A stretch of 64,000 bases of DNA from the NCBI RefSeq assembly GCF_016801865.2, contig NC_068938.1, positions 195,456,429-195,520,428 on the forward strand, written 5' to 3'. Each line of letters opens with the position of its first letter. Position 1 is the first letter of the stretch. This DNA comes from Culex pipiens pallens. Lineage: Eukaryota; Arthropoda; Insecta; Diptera; Culicidae. The translations under genes and the position numbers were made by a program. The notes under the pieces were generated by a model. That model made no database searches. It was given only the letters and a program-made list of their open reading frames with translations, and had not been told where the DNA came from. Shown piece after piece: positions 1 to 11,640 of the stretch.

Positions 1-119
1 TAATTTTTATTACAGATCTCGTCGGAAAACTACTTAGCTTGTCCAAATCTCGGTCAACTGTTTACAAATCCATGACGCAACAATAAGGATGATTTTGGGC
101 GGGTTCGCGGCCACGCAAT

Positions 120-935
120 GCATCAAGTCGATTTAAATTTTCCAAGCAGGGAGACGATTACGACTTGGCAAAAAATAACCCGGACGGTAGCCAGCAACGA
201 GCGGAAAGCCTAGAACAAGATGACCATCAACAAGTGCCGTCAACAGCCACAGGTCGTGATTTTGCTGTTCATCTGATGCTGATCTTTAACATGGACTTGA
301 AAAATCTATGTACTAACTGCTTCAAGTCTGGTTTGTGGAATCGTTTTGAAAATTACCAAAACAATCTTTTAATTCAAAAAATCTCTTTCCAGAATGGTCA
401 TGACCGAGTACACCGAGCGGAAGAAGATGTCGAGCGACAGGATATGCATGGCCATTCCAAGCCGGTGAACAGGGTCAAGGTCGTCGGTCTGGCAAGTCCG
501 TATCATTTTGCTCGATCCGGTCGATTGTTCGACTGCCAAAAGCATCGAGGAGGGAATCGTCTCCACCGCGACATGCTTAAACCTGAACGGCGTCCTGTTG
601 AAGACGGTGCTGGATCTAGTTTCCCACACTGGTAACCTGTTACGGATCAACACCGGATTAAAGTTTTGATCGTGTCCAGACTTTTGGGGCTGAGCATCTT
701 TGTGATAGAAACTGTTAACCGTTAGCGTACGCGTGCAGTGCGCCAAAGATTACATTTTGACCAATATTCGATATTTCATTGACGACGTTGTAGGGTCTAA
801 ACGGTGGAAAAAGAGTGCACCTTTCGAGGCACGTTTCGTGATGTTGTCCGGCATGGTCGGAATGGTTCCGTTTACAAGTCTTGCCAACAAACAAAACCCA
901 CATCTTTACGTTCGAGACCATCCCCAGTTCCTGTA
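120..935 (+). other. Unrecognised gene-like remnant
   Basis: This stretch is richer in GC than the DNA that follows and reads as protein-like in short plus-strand pieces. One open stretch runs from about 165 to 635 and another from about 733 to 936, the latter ending with a stop after a hydrophobic/basic tail (…HLYVRDHPQFL). A third frame around 535-668 reads SIEEGIVSTATCLNLNGVLL and onwards to a stop. The frames do not join through good splice sites, and I do not recognise the family. It could be a decayed gene, a captured fragment in an old element, or the end of a gene lying to the left of the window. Confidence 0.25.
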
Positions 936-2112
936 GGGGATTCGGGGCCTCAAAAAGTACTTTGATGCAATTATTGTATAAATAAAATGAATAGAAGTAG
1001 CATTATTCTTTTCATTTAACATATTTTTTTTATTAACAGGAATAAAAACATACAAGAACATGAAATTTTATGAACTGCTCTGCATTTCTATTTAATTTGG
1101 TGTTCCCTATTCAGCGTTGTTTTGAAATTGTCTTTTTGCAATTCCGTCGCGACACTACTTACTTTGCCTGTCATTATGCCTACTTTTCTCTACCAAAAGA
1201 AACAGAATCAAATAGTAACACTTTTCAAAATAAATGCTAAAAAGTTCTAGTGAACTTTTCAGCACTTATTTCGAAAAGTAATACTGTTATTTTTTTATTT
1301 AATTGAAAAAACTACATGAACATTTCACTTATAATTCCATTCACAGGGTGTTTTTTTGAATTGCAAAAAACTTGATTTTTTCAGAGCGAGTCGTACATTT
1401 ATCCAACTCGGTGAACCTCGTTGGGTAAATGTACGTGAATAAAAACTTTTTTTTACAGGTTTTTGGCGGTTTCTTGAAACTATATTAGATTTTGCATTAT
1501 TATCGCATTTTTGACAGTATTACATTTATGTTATTTGTCCACGCAGTAAGCACCAGCATTCATCGTCGACTCTTGTCATTCCGGAACCGCTATTTTGTTC
1601 AAATTGATCATTCCATCCAACCTGTGAACCTGCGCTGACGGACAACAATTTCTGGGTGGTTGTAAACTGCGTGTTGAGAGGATCTGAACCCTGATTTCTA
1701 GCTAATTACCTTCGTCAGGTAGCAGGTACTGGTCAATCTGCTAGTTAATTTGACCGTCTCTCCTTTCGTTTACCATCGTGCTCCTAGTTGTGCCGTCTCC
1801 GGTGATTATTGCCATCCAGCGGTTCGTTGACGCAAAAGTTAGAATTTAGAAGGAGCGTTTTCAGCAGGGTGATCTGCTGTACGTTACTCAGCTGGTCTAG
1901 TTGGCGTTCCCCTGGAAGATGGAATACCAGCGCTTGAAACACGCGTGGCAACAGCTAGACGACGGACATGACCGCGCATGTGTGTGTGAGTTCAACTTAC
2001 ACGCGATTGCTGCCTAAATGAAGTACTAAACATACAGGATTTTCTCAAACTTAATTTATTTATATTCCTCGTTTTGTTTTATTCAACACTCTCCCTCAAC
2101 GCGCTATGTATC
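936..2112. other. Non-coding AT-rich stretch with two small hairpins
   Basis: No gene is visible. Two imperfect inverted repeats stand out. At about 1212-1292, AGTAACACTTTTC is answered by GAAAAGTAATACT around a second inner stem (GAAAAGTTC-like). At about 1390-1436, GTACATTTA…CAACTCG is answered by its complement. Both look like small hairpin MITE remnants. On the minus strand, the AATAAA-like signals around 2055-2085 belong to the RpL7 pseudogene tail. Confidence 0.4.
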
Positions 2113-2646
2113 ACTTAAGTAAACCATACGCTTGATCAGCTCATTGATCTTTTCCTTGCGGTTGCCAAAGTCTCCGTCTTCGCCGTAGTGGTTGTACTTG
2201 CGCCAGTCACAGGTCGGAGTGTTGAGGCTTGTACGCGGCACGCAGCATCTGCTCGATCACGCGAAGAAGTCCGTAGTCGGGATTCGGTTGTATCGGTGCT
2301 TGGCGAACTTAAGCAAGCCCCAGGTGATGTCGGGGCGGTGATACGCAGCAAGTTCTTGGTGACTTTGTTCAGCTTGATAATGATACCACAGATACGCATG
2401 ACGAAGGCAACCTTCGGCTCGCCCGGAATGTAGATGTTTCCGGCCTTCTTAACATCGCGCGCCTTGTCCACCACCTCATGCTCCATGCGGGCATACTTCT
2501 TGGTGTACTTGGCCGCGCGCAGCAGGATCTACCTAACGCGGAGTAGCTTGACGGCTTGCAGCTAGCGGCGCAGATTTTCCGGGTGGGCCAACAACTTGGC
2601 CTTCGTTGCCTTCAGCTTGGATTCTGGCACCGCCGGCAGTTTTAGG
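2113..2646 (-). pseudogene. RpL7: Ribosomal protein L7 processed pseudogene
   Basis: Read on the minus strand, the segments follow cytosolic ribosomal protein L7 (large subunit) in order: KLPAVPESKLKATKAKLL, then ILLRAAKYTKKY, EHEVVDKARDVKKAGN, YIPGEPKVAFVMRI, IKLNKVTKNLLRI, and the carboxyl end DGDFGNRKEKINEL…KRMV. The pseudogene is broken. There are in-frame stops after HPENLRR (near 2562) and in the next segment, the central block between VMRICGI and IIKLNK is missing, and at least one frameshift lies between about 2180 and 2330. No introns interrupt the homologous parts, and AATAAA-like signals lie just past the end, so it is most likely a reverse-transcribed mRNA copy. The functional gene must be elsewhere. 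The family identification rests on recognised L7 motifs. Confidence 0.85.
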
Positions 2647-4931
2647 GATTCCTTGGAACGTAGACGATTGCCCGCTTCCAACACTTCGTTCCACTCATTC
2701 CAGAATTCCACTCGAGATGATCCGAATCGGCCACCGTGCAAGGCGGAAATTTCGTTCGAAATGTGCTGTATTTGGAGGTGTGAGTTTAGCAATTGTTCAC
2801 AGTAGGAAAATACCGAGGAACTTACCACTAGCGGTACGATCAGCGTAACATCGAAGAATGATGTCACTATACTCCGCCAGCAACACTGCTGAGCGCAGTA
2901 AAACATCAGCAGGTAATTTCACACCAGAACAGCACCCGCGACCAACAGCTGGAGACGGCAACTTCCGGATAAGTATCTTGTTCGAGTTCTGCTTGTATTG
3001 GGCTACGGTTCCGTGCCGGACATAATGCGGCGTTTTGCACACCTCGACACTTCTGGGAAAAATTAAACAAACAAAAAATAATTATCACTCTCACTTTAAA
3101 ACCTGTTAAAACTCTCTCCAAATCACTCCACTCCTTCAACAAAAAAAACTGACTTATCTATTTTATGAAGGCTTACCTCCATCAATGAAAAATCGCCTTT
3201 AAAAACAACAAAAAACTAAACCGTACAAAACGACCTATATGCACAAATTTTATGATTTTTTATGCTGCCTTGTTGGTGTTATGCTCCCAAGTTTTTGGGT
3301 GGTAGTATCTGTCAAATTCGAGAGAGTGCAGATAGGTTGAATTGAACTTCTCTCTTTTGCTTTGACAGCATTGAAACATTTCATGCTCTCTTCCAGCTGA
3401 TGACTACACGTTGTGCGTGGATTGTACAAACATGAAGATTGTAAAATATTTATGTTTTATAATTTTATTAAAAAACGACTTATACATATTTTCAAATAAA
3501 CTCAATAAACATGTACATATGTCATTTTGATATGAACGTATGTGCGTCAGCATTAAAAAATTATATTAATGTTTCATAGGTTGATTTGCTACGGTTCTAT
3601 GTGCACGTTTCACTCGATTGCACATAGGACTCCCGTGTGGTAAAACGACCTATATTTATTTGGTGTAGAATTTATTAAGAATGCTTTTAGGTTGTTTTGT
3701 ATTTTATCAATAACTTTAAAAATAAAAGGCTTTGAAGAAATTGGATTAGCGGTGAGTGTAGTTTCCAGCTTGCAGAATGTAATGCAATAAATAACTCAGT
3801 TTGTTTACTTTTGTCGCATAGGACCTTTTGAAAATTTACTCTAGAATTGATGGTGTGTGAAAGAAGTAAAAGACGTAAAAGCAGCAACAACAGAAAAAAG
3901 TCGTGTAAGTTTGTGTAATTTTCCGGTGTGTACGTTTTCCTCGGTGTGTACGTAATTTTCACGCGAGCGCGGGGAAAATGCTCGATCGGAGCAAGCGACG
4001 ACTGAGAGCGAGAGCACACGTTTGAGAGGAGAGTAAAAATGTGAGTTTTCTCAATGAGCGGAGGAAAACGTGTTTGGAAATGTTTTGTTTTGAAAAAAAA
4101 AAACAAATTTAAATTTTGCGAAAAAATTAAGAATTAATGTAAAAATTGCATTCATTTTCATGTTTGCCAAAACTTTCAAAAGTAAACATTTCCACGCAAC
4201 CGACAATAACATCGCACACACACACCACTTTGTTTACGTGCACGGGGGTAAAAGTTGCATCACAACTTGCATGTGTGCATCGAGTGTGCCGGTGCACAAG
4301 AATGCAACTAGCCTGTGACGGTGTGTGTGCGGGGTAGTACGAGTAAAATGTGTAAATAGTACGATAATTTGCATTGACGGCGGCGGCGAGTAGCGTAGCG
4401 TAAGGTTGAATGAGTGATTGTTGGCAGGGTGACGTTGGAATTGTGGTTGAAAGTTTTAAAGAGAATAAGTTTTATTGTAATTCATTAAGAATGCAATTTT
4501 GTTTTGGTCTGTTTATGTTTTGCCTTTCTCATCTTACTGAGGATTCTTGATTTTGTTTAAAGATCCTATAAACCAATTTTTATTATTTTTTTTTTTGCTT
4601 TTTAAGTATTTGTGAAACCAAACATTGATACTTTGAACTTTTCCTACGCGGTGTATAATGCAATTTCATACATCAAAAATGTAGTATTCTAAAATTTTGC
4701 GCAAAATATTTTGAATTAAACTTTTGTAACACTCTCTATTTTTTCAATAATAATAATTTCAAAATTTAAAACCAAGCCTTGCTTTTAAAAAGGTCTACAA
4801 ATGGATAGTTTCCTTAATCTTTGAAACATTGTGATTGAAAAGATCAGAAAATTTCCCAAAAGTTTCATTTTTTAATAGTTTCCGATATCTCTGTTGAAAA
4901 TTACAGGTTAATTACGCAGCAAAAATCCGAT
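2647..4931. other. Non-coding stretch, no recognisable gene
   Basis: Short minus-strand open frames upstream of the RpL7 pseudogene (about 2650-3140) have no recognisable domain. From about 3950 to 4440 the DNA becomes GC-richer, with CA/TG runs and a (GGC)n-like patch near 4379. This could be a 5' UTR or promoter of a gene whose coding exons lie outside the window, but nothing here proves it. Confidence 0.35.
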
Positions 4932-5081
4932 GGTAAAATCGCATGCAAAAGCATGCACATCACCTGTGTGAGCAAAAGCATGTAATATTGTATGAGAAAA
5001 CGTGTACACAAAAACATGTACGGAATATTACATGCTTTTGCTCACAAAGGCGATGTGCATGCTTTTGCATGCGATTTTACC
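4932..5081. mobile_element. Palindromic hairpin MITE
   Basis: The left half begins GTAAAATCGCATGCAAAAGC and continues into GCACATC. The right half ends with the exact reverse complement at about 5053-5080. The inner part also pairs (GAGCAAAAGCATGTAATATT against AATATTACATGCTTTTGCTC). The whole 150 bp folds into one long hairpin with no coding capacity, typical of small foldback MITEs. Confidence 0.8.
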
Positions 5082-5389
5082 CAGTTTTTTTTACTGTGTA
5101 GGTAACACTTAGAAAACTCATTTTCATCGATTCGGAATCTTTGTGAAGCTGTATCTTAGAAATTAGTGTTTTTTTTAAATATAAAAAAAAACGAAAAGAA
5201 ATTGAAAATGTAGGTCTAAAACTAGCACTGCCCCGGTATTGATTCGTTCAGCTGCCTCGGTTAAGCTCGGCCCAGTGCTTAACTGACGCACAGAGCTTAT
5301 GGGATTTTGACTATATGGGAGAAATTGGCTATAATCGTATTAAAAATCATGCAAACATCAAACAATTATAGTGTTTTGGAATCGGGATG

Positions 5390-5664
5390 ATGGCACTTAT
5401 AATTACATGAAAATTTTCACAAAAATACGTATTTTCCTGTATTTTATAAAATGCAATGTTTCTCAAAAAATACACCAAATTATTGTTATTGCGATATGGG
5501 TATCAATCAATCAATCGCAATCAATCGCAATTTTTTAAAACATTTTTTGAAAATATTCGAAATTTTCTCAAAATTACATATTTTCGAAAAAAAATCTCAA
5601 ATTTGTTTTTTTTACAATATGGATATCCAATGATCGGATTTTTTATACATTTCGAATGTAATAA
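5390..5664. repeat. Degenerate repeat array, left part
   Basis: The array carries units containing the phrases ACGTATTTTC, TTTTTTACAATATGG and ATGATCGGATTTTT…ATTTCGAATGTA. The same phrases recur many times at 7306-8100. The array was split by the insertion of the TIR element at 5665-7305. Confidence 0.6.
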
Positions 5665-7305
5665 CTAGGGTTAGAGAATTTTCACGATTTCGCGGACAGC
5701 GTGAAATTCGTGAAATTTTTAGGTTTCCGTGAAATTTCGTGAAATTTATCAATTTTATCAAATCAATTCTTTGAAACAACAACATAATAAATATTTGATC
5801 CATAAAGACCATTGAAGTAAATTTTGTTGATTTTAATTTGAAGAATTTCTAGCAAAACAAACATTAACATAAAATTGTGATAACATTTTCGGAAAAGTAA
5901 ATGCTGTGAATATTTTTTTAAATCATGTTAACAAAAAGCACTCAAAGTAAAAACATGGAAGATAACATTAATTATTTGATTCCAGTTATTCACTTATCGA
6001 AAATTTAAATTACTACAAATTTTATCTTTTTAAGCCAAACTTGTTAAAATTGATTGAACATGTATACTGTGATAAATATCTTAATGATATCACACTTTTT
6101 TTTATGTTGAATTATTTTGTTTTTTTATCAATTAAAAGCAAAGATTCATGCAAAAGAATCATTCAGTATAAACAGTCTATTCCCAGAGAATATAAGCAAT
6201 AAGAATATAAAATGTGAAAGGAAAAAATATTGAGAAATAGATTACTATTTAGAGTATCAATAATAGTTTATCAGTTATTTATTTAGTTATATTTTCATTG
6301 GCTGTAAAAAAAATTTGACTGCAATTTTATATTGAACGTATAATTTTAAAAGACATTTAAAGATACCCGGGCAGACGGTAATAACAAGATTCGTGCAATT
6401 TCAATAACAAATGCTGTTAAAATAACAAAAAGTGTTATGGATTCTTGCAAAGTCACTTTTTGCATAAGAGTTTAATAACAGTTTATGTTATCATAACAAA
6501 ATTTGTTATTGGTCTGATATTGGTTGAAAGCCAAAACAACTTGAAAAACATGTTTTGTTATGGAAGAATACCTCCAATTGTTATTGGGATGATCGGATTA
6601 GTTGTTAAAATTACAAAAATAATAACAAAGATTTGTTCGAAGAATAACTAAAAATGTTATTAGTCTGTTATTACAATAACATTCCAAAAAACAAAAAATC
6701 ATAACGACTAATAACAAATTTTGTTATTAATAACATGAAATGTTATTGGCCTAGTATTTTCAAATATCAAAAAATGTTATTCCGAAGTTATTTCCGTCTG
6801 CTCGGGTATTCATGCTTTGTTTTATTCAGGATAAAATTAATAGTTTTGCTACACATTAAATTATGTTTGCCTATTGATTTCAAATTAAGTTTTTGAAAGT
6901 GAAATGAAAACTATAAACATATTTTTACTGGGCAAAAGTCACTGAAAAAAAACTTACTTTGATATGAAATTCAATAAATCAGTGTAAACTTTTTAGCTTT
7001 ATTAGTCGAATATTAAAAAAAACAGTTCAATAAATGAGACAAGGCATTCTTTACATTTTATTTCAAAATATATTTAGAACCAGTCCATAAACCACGTGGA
7101 AACATTTTTGAAAATTGGGAAAAGTTGTTTTTTGTATCACTTTCAAATTAAATGAAGACTTTTTTAGTTTGTTGGAAATAATACATAATGAAGCATAAGA
7201 AGTAGTTTCTTTCATTTTAGCATGAGATTTTTTTATTTAAACATTTTTGTAAATAAGGTCCCGGTGAAATTTGTAAGTTTTCAGCGTGAAAATCACTAAG
7301 CCTAG
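5665..7305. mobile_element. TIR element with CGTGAAATTT motif, interrupted by a nested MITE
   Basis: The left end reads CTAGGGTTAGAGAATTTTCA. The right end, read in reverse complement, is CTAGGCTTAGTGATTTTCAC. Both ends are flanked by TAATAA, a likely 6 bp target-site duplication. The left subterminal region repeats CGTGAAATTT-like words several times. There is no transposase reading frame, so the element is non-autonomous. A second MITE sits inside it. Confidence 0.65.
6366..6806. mobile_element. TA-flanked MITE of the GCAGACGGTAATAAC family, copy 1
   Basis: The termini CCCGGGCAGACGGTAATAAC and (reverse complement) CCCGAGCAGACGGAAATAAC are flanked by TA on both sides, consistent with a Tc1/mariner-type TA duplication. 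The interior is built from many copies of AATAACA and its complement TGTTATT, so it is largely self-complementary. It is nested inside the 5665-7305 element. Two further copies lie at 14080 and 28352. Confidence 0.75.
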
Positions 7306-8100
7306 TAATAACACACAAAATTACGTATTTTCGAGAGAAAAAAATACTCAAAATTTCATTTTTTTACAATTTGGGTATCAAATGATCCGGATTTTTTCAT
7401 AAATTTCGAATGTATGAACAATTGTTTGAAAATACTAAACATTTTCACAAAACTACGTATTTTCCAAAAAAAAAAATACTAAAAAATTTAAGTTTTCCAC
7501 GATTTGGGTAACAAATGACCGGGATATTTTTATACATTTAGAAAGAAATAAAAAAAATTGGAAATACTCAAAAATTTCACAAAACTACGTACTTTTCAAA
7601 ATATATATTCAAATGGTCGGAATATTTTCATAGATTTCGAAAGTAGTAACAACATTTTATGAAAATACTCCAAATTTTCAAAAAACTACGTATTTGGGAA
7701 AAATACTCAAATTTCCAAAATGTTTTAAATTGAAATGTTTGAAAAAATTCCGATCAGTTGATAGCACTATTGTAAAAAAAACATAAATTTTGAGTATTTT
7801 TTCGAAAATACGTAGCCTTATTTTAAAAAAAATGAGTATATTCGAAAAAATAGTATAACTGTGTGTACTGTTTATAATTAATTATAATGTATGAAAAAAT
7901 CGCTATATAGGTCTCAGCCCATATTGTAAAAAACTGAAAATTTGAGATTTTTTTTCGAAAATACGTAGTTTTGTGAAATTTTCAACTTTCAAAATGCATG
8001 AAAAAAAATCCGATGATTTTAAACTCATGTTGCGAAAAACTGACATTTTGAGTATTTTTTTTTCGAAAATACGTTGTTTTGTGTTATGCATGAGTTCATA
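7306..8100. repeat. Degenerate inverted repeat array, right part
   Basis: Roughly 100 bp units with ACGTATTTTC, AATACTCAAA and ATGATC(C/G)GGAT run forward from 7306 to about 7720. The same words then appear in reverse complement (TTTTCGAAAATACGTAG) from about 7770 to 8095. The array therefore has a head-to-head arrangement. No coding potential. Confidence 0.55.
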
Positions 8101-9810
8101 ATCAGTTTTCACTAGAGCATAACCTTGACCTTTACATTAAATTTTTTGTGCTCGCCCAACTGGCTTTGAAACTTCGTTTATTGCTTCATAAAGTTAAAAT
8201 TATTTTTAATGTTTTAATTTCACCAACGGACAAAAGCAACCCATTAAGTGGATCGAACCCAAAACGTCCTTCCTTTCTTCTCTCGAAACACAAAAGAGGG
8301 GTTTATGTTCTGCTTGACTTGAGGTCTAATCACAACAGCCACACATGATTTTTGAGTAGGGGACCGGCAAAATTATAAGAAAACGGTATTAGCACACCTC
8401 GAGGCAAATTCCGGTACGCGTTTCCTGTGTCTTTTCACGAACCAACAAAAAAAAAGAACGAGTTTCTTTGCCCCGGAAGATGTGCGTCTCGGGAACATCC
8501 TTAAACATTCCTCCTCGATGGTTAAAGTTGCTATTTGAAGGGAAAGGATTTCTATTTTTTTTAAGGGGAAGCAGTTTATGCTTGAACAACGACCCTTGTG
8601 TGTTTCGACAAAAGGATTAACCCTTTTATTTTGAAGAGATGAATGTGAAAGAAGTTTCAATTGTGTAACGTTAATGACAAGTATTGAAATTAATCAAACT
8701 AAGTGGTTGAAATTTGATTTAGATTGCTGGAATTGAGTAAAAATACATTCGCCACGAAATTTTCCAGCACATTCCACCTCGAAGCCATTATTGCATAATA
8801 TTATCACAAAAGATTATCCAACGCCAGCTAGCAACTGATCCTTTGGAGAAAGAAAACTTGAGACGATTTCCTTGTTCAAAAGAGAGGCAACAAGAAGAGA
8901 GAAAGCAAGGAAGAAAAGCTTCGTTTCGAATCATTTATTCTTATTCAAAGTCAAACCACGGAACTGCAGCCGGAGCCACGAACACTATCTCAGCTTAGCA
9001 GGATATATTGTCACAGAACACTGGTGAAATTATCTGAAAAATTGTTGAGGATAAACCCTTAATTCTCTAAAAATGACTAAAAAAATCCAAACTTAGGTTA
9101 AAATTTTTATTTAAATAAATTATGTTTGATAAAAACTTTAAAATAAATTACAATAATATCCAACCTTTCTGAGTTCCACTATTCTGTCTGGAAAAGACAA
9201 GAAATATCTTGTTGCAGACCATGGAGGAAAAGTAGCTCCAACAAACTAGAGAGCAGAAAAAAAGTGTGAGAGAAGCGTCATATTGGCGTCGAGACGCCAT
9301 TAGCCACGGTGCATGTTACTGCTTTTGCCACCCCCAAGTCAGTAGCAACATAAAACTACCGAGCAAGTCTGTCCTTCAGACTATGTGGTTGTCGCGTTGG
9401 TGGGATCAACGAGGATGGATGCAGGATTTAGTAACTGTATAACTAGCGACCGTCTGAGCCATCGGAGCCACCCAACTGGGATGCAACAGTGATGGAAGTT
9501 TTGGTAAATTTAAATTAATTTAATTTTAATTTGAGTAAAGTTGCTCAAGTTATGAATTCAAGTGGGGATTGCAGATTTTTTGAAAAAAAAAGTTTATCAA
9601 AATCCGAGGAGCTTGATATACAGTATGTAAAAAAAAAGTATTTACACCCCTTGGGCACAATGCACATTTTGTGATGAAACATGTCAAAAAATTAACATAA
9701 ATAAAGTTATTTGTTGACAAATCACCATGAATCCAGTCTCCCAACTCCAAATAGGCATCCTTGATTGATTAAAAAAATAATTTGGATTGAATATAAAGTT
9801 TAATAACTTT
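8101..9810. other. Non-coding stretch, no recognisable gene
   Basis: Mixed AT-rich DNA with a GC-richer island at about 9230-9480 containing short open frames only. Nothing was matched to a gene or element family. Confidence 0.35.
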
Positions 9811-11640
9811 TTCTGTATTTTTTAATCCGGCTGAAGCTTTTTTGGTGCCTTCAATATTTGGCAGCTGTCCATACAAAAATGTCATGTGAAAATTCAAAAA
9901 TCGGTATCTTTTGAAGGAATTTTTTGATCGATTTGGTGTCTTGGGCAAAGTTGTAGGTATGGATACGGACTACACTGAAAAAAAATGATACACGGTAATA
10001 AAAAGTTGTGATTTTTTTATTTAACTTTTTATCACTAAAACTTGATTTGCAAAAAAAAACTATTTTTAATTTTTTGATATGTTTTAGGGGACATAAAATG
10101 CCAACTTTTCAGAAATTTCCAGGTTGTGCAAAAAATCTTTGACCGCGTTATGAATTTTTTAATCAATACTGATTTTTTCAAAAAATCGAAATTTTGGTCG
10201 CAAAAATTTGTCAACTTCATTTTTCGATGTAAAATCAAATTTGCAATCAAAAAGTACTTTAGTGATATTTTGATAAAGTGCACCGTTTTCAAGTTAAATC
10301 CATATTTAGGTGACTTTTTTGAAAATAGTCGCAGTTTTTCATTTTTTTTAATTAGTGCACATGTTTGCCCACTTTTGAAAAAATATTTTTGAAAGCTGAG
10401 AAAATTCTCTATATTTTGCTTCTTCGGACTTTGTTGATACGACCCTTCGTTGCTGAGATATTGCCATGCTAAGGTTTAAAAACAAGAAAAATTGATGTTT
10501 TCTAAGTCTCACCCAAACAGCCCACCATTTTTCAATGTCGATATCTCAGCAGCTAATGGTCCGATTTTCAATGTTAAAATATGAAACATTTGTGAAATTT
10601 TCCGATCTTTTCGAAAACAATATTTCCAAAATTTTCAAATCAAGACTAACATTTCAAAAGGGCTAAACATTCAATATTACGCCCTTTTAAAATGTTAGTC
10701 TTGGTTTAAAAAATATGAAAATATTGTTTTCGAAAAGATCGGAAAATTTCACAAATCTTTCATATTTTAACATTGAAAATCGGACCATTAGTTGCTGAGA
10801 TATCGACATTGAAAATGGTGAGCTGTTTGGGTGAGACTTAGAAAACATCAATTTTCCTGTTTTTAAACCTTTGCATGGCAATATCTCAGCAACGAAGGGT
10901 CGTATCAACAAAGTCCGAAGAAGCAAAATATAGAGAATTTTCTCAGCTTTTCAAAAATATTTTTTTCAAGAGTGGGCGAACATGTGCACTAATTTAAAAA
11001 AATTAAAAACTGCGGCTATTTTCAAAAAAGTCACTTACATATGGATTTAACTTGAAAACGGTGCACTTTATCAAAATTTCACTAAAGTACTTTTTGATTG
11101 CAAATTTGATTTAACATCGAAAAATGAAGTTGAAAAACTTTTGCGACCAAAATTTCGATTTTTTGGAAAAATCAGTATTGATTAAAAAATTCATAACTCG
11201 GTCAATGATTTTTTGCACAACCTGGAAATTTCTGATAAATTGGCAGTTTTTTTTTTGCAAATCAAGTTTTAGTGATAAAAAGTTAAATAAAAGAATCACC
11301 AAATTTTTTTTACCGTGTATCATTTTTTTCAGTGTAGTCCATATCCATACCTACAACTTTGCCGAAGACACCAAATCGATCAAGCAATTCCTTCAAAAGA
11401 TACAGATTTTTGAATTTTCATACATCATTTTTGTATGGACAGCTGCCAAATTTGTATGGAAAATTATATGGACAAACTAATGATGCAAAATGTTTTCTTA
11501 ACAAAAATTAAAATTAAAGAAAAAAGACCCATTTCGTAGAGAATTGCTCAGATACAGAATTTGAATGGAAAATTATATAGACAAACTAATTATGCAAAAT
11601 AAAGGCACCAAAAAAGTTTCAGCCGGATTTAAAAATACAA
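9811..11640. mobile_element. 1.8 kb palindromic foldback element
   Basis: The left arm (about 9811-10665) and right arm (about 10685-11640) are reverse complements over most of their length. The central turn is near 10672 (GACTAACATTTCAAAAGGGC … GCCCTTTTAAAATGTTAGTC). Shared landmarks include GCAAATCAAGTTTTAGTGAT, CCATACCTACAACTTTG, CAGCTGTCCATACAAA and AGTTTCAGCCGGAT. The right arm carries an extra internal duplication at about 11450-11590. There is no transposase. The arms match a single-arm copy at 29405-30372 and weaker pieces at 40677, 44815 and 47590. Confidence 0.8.
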
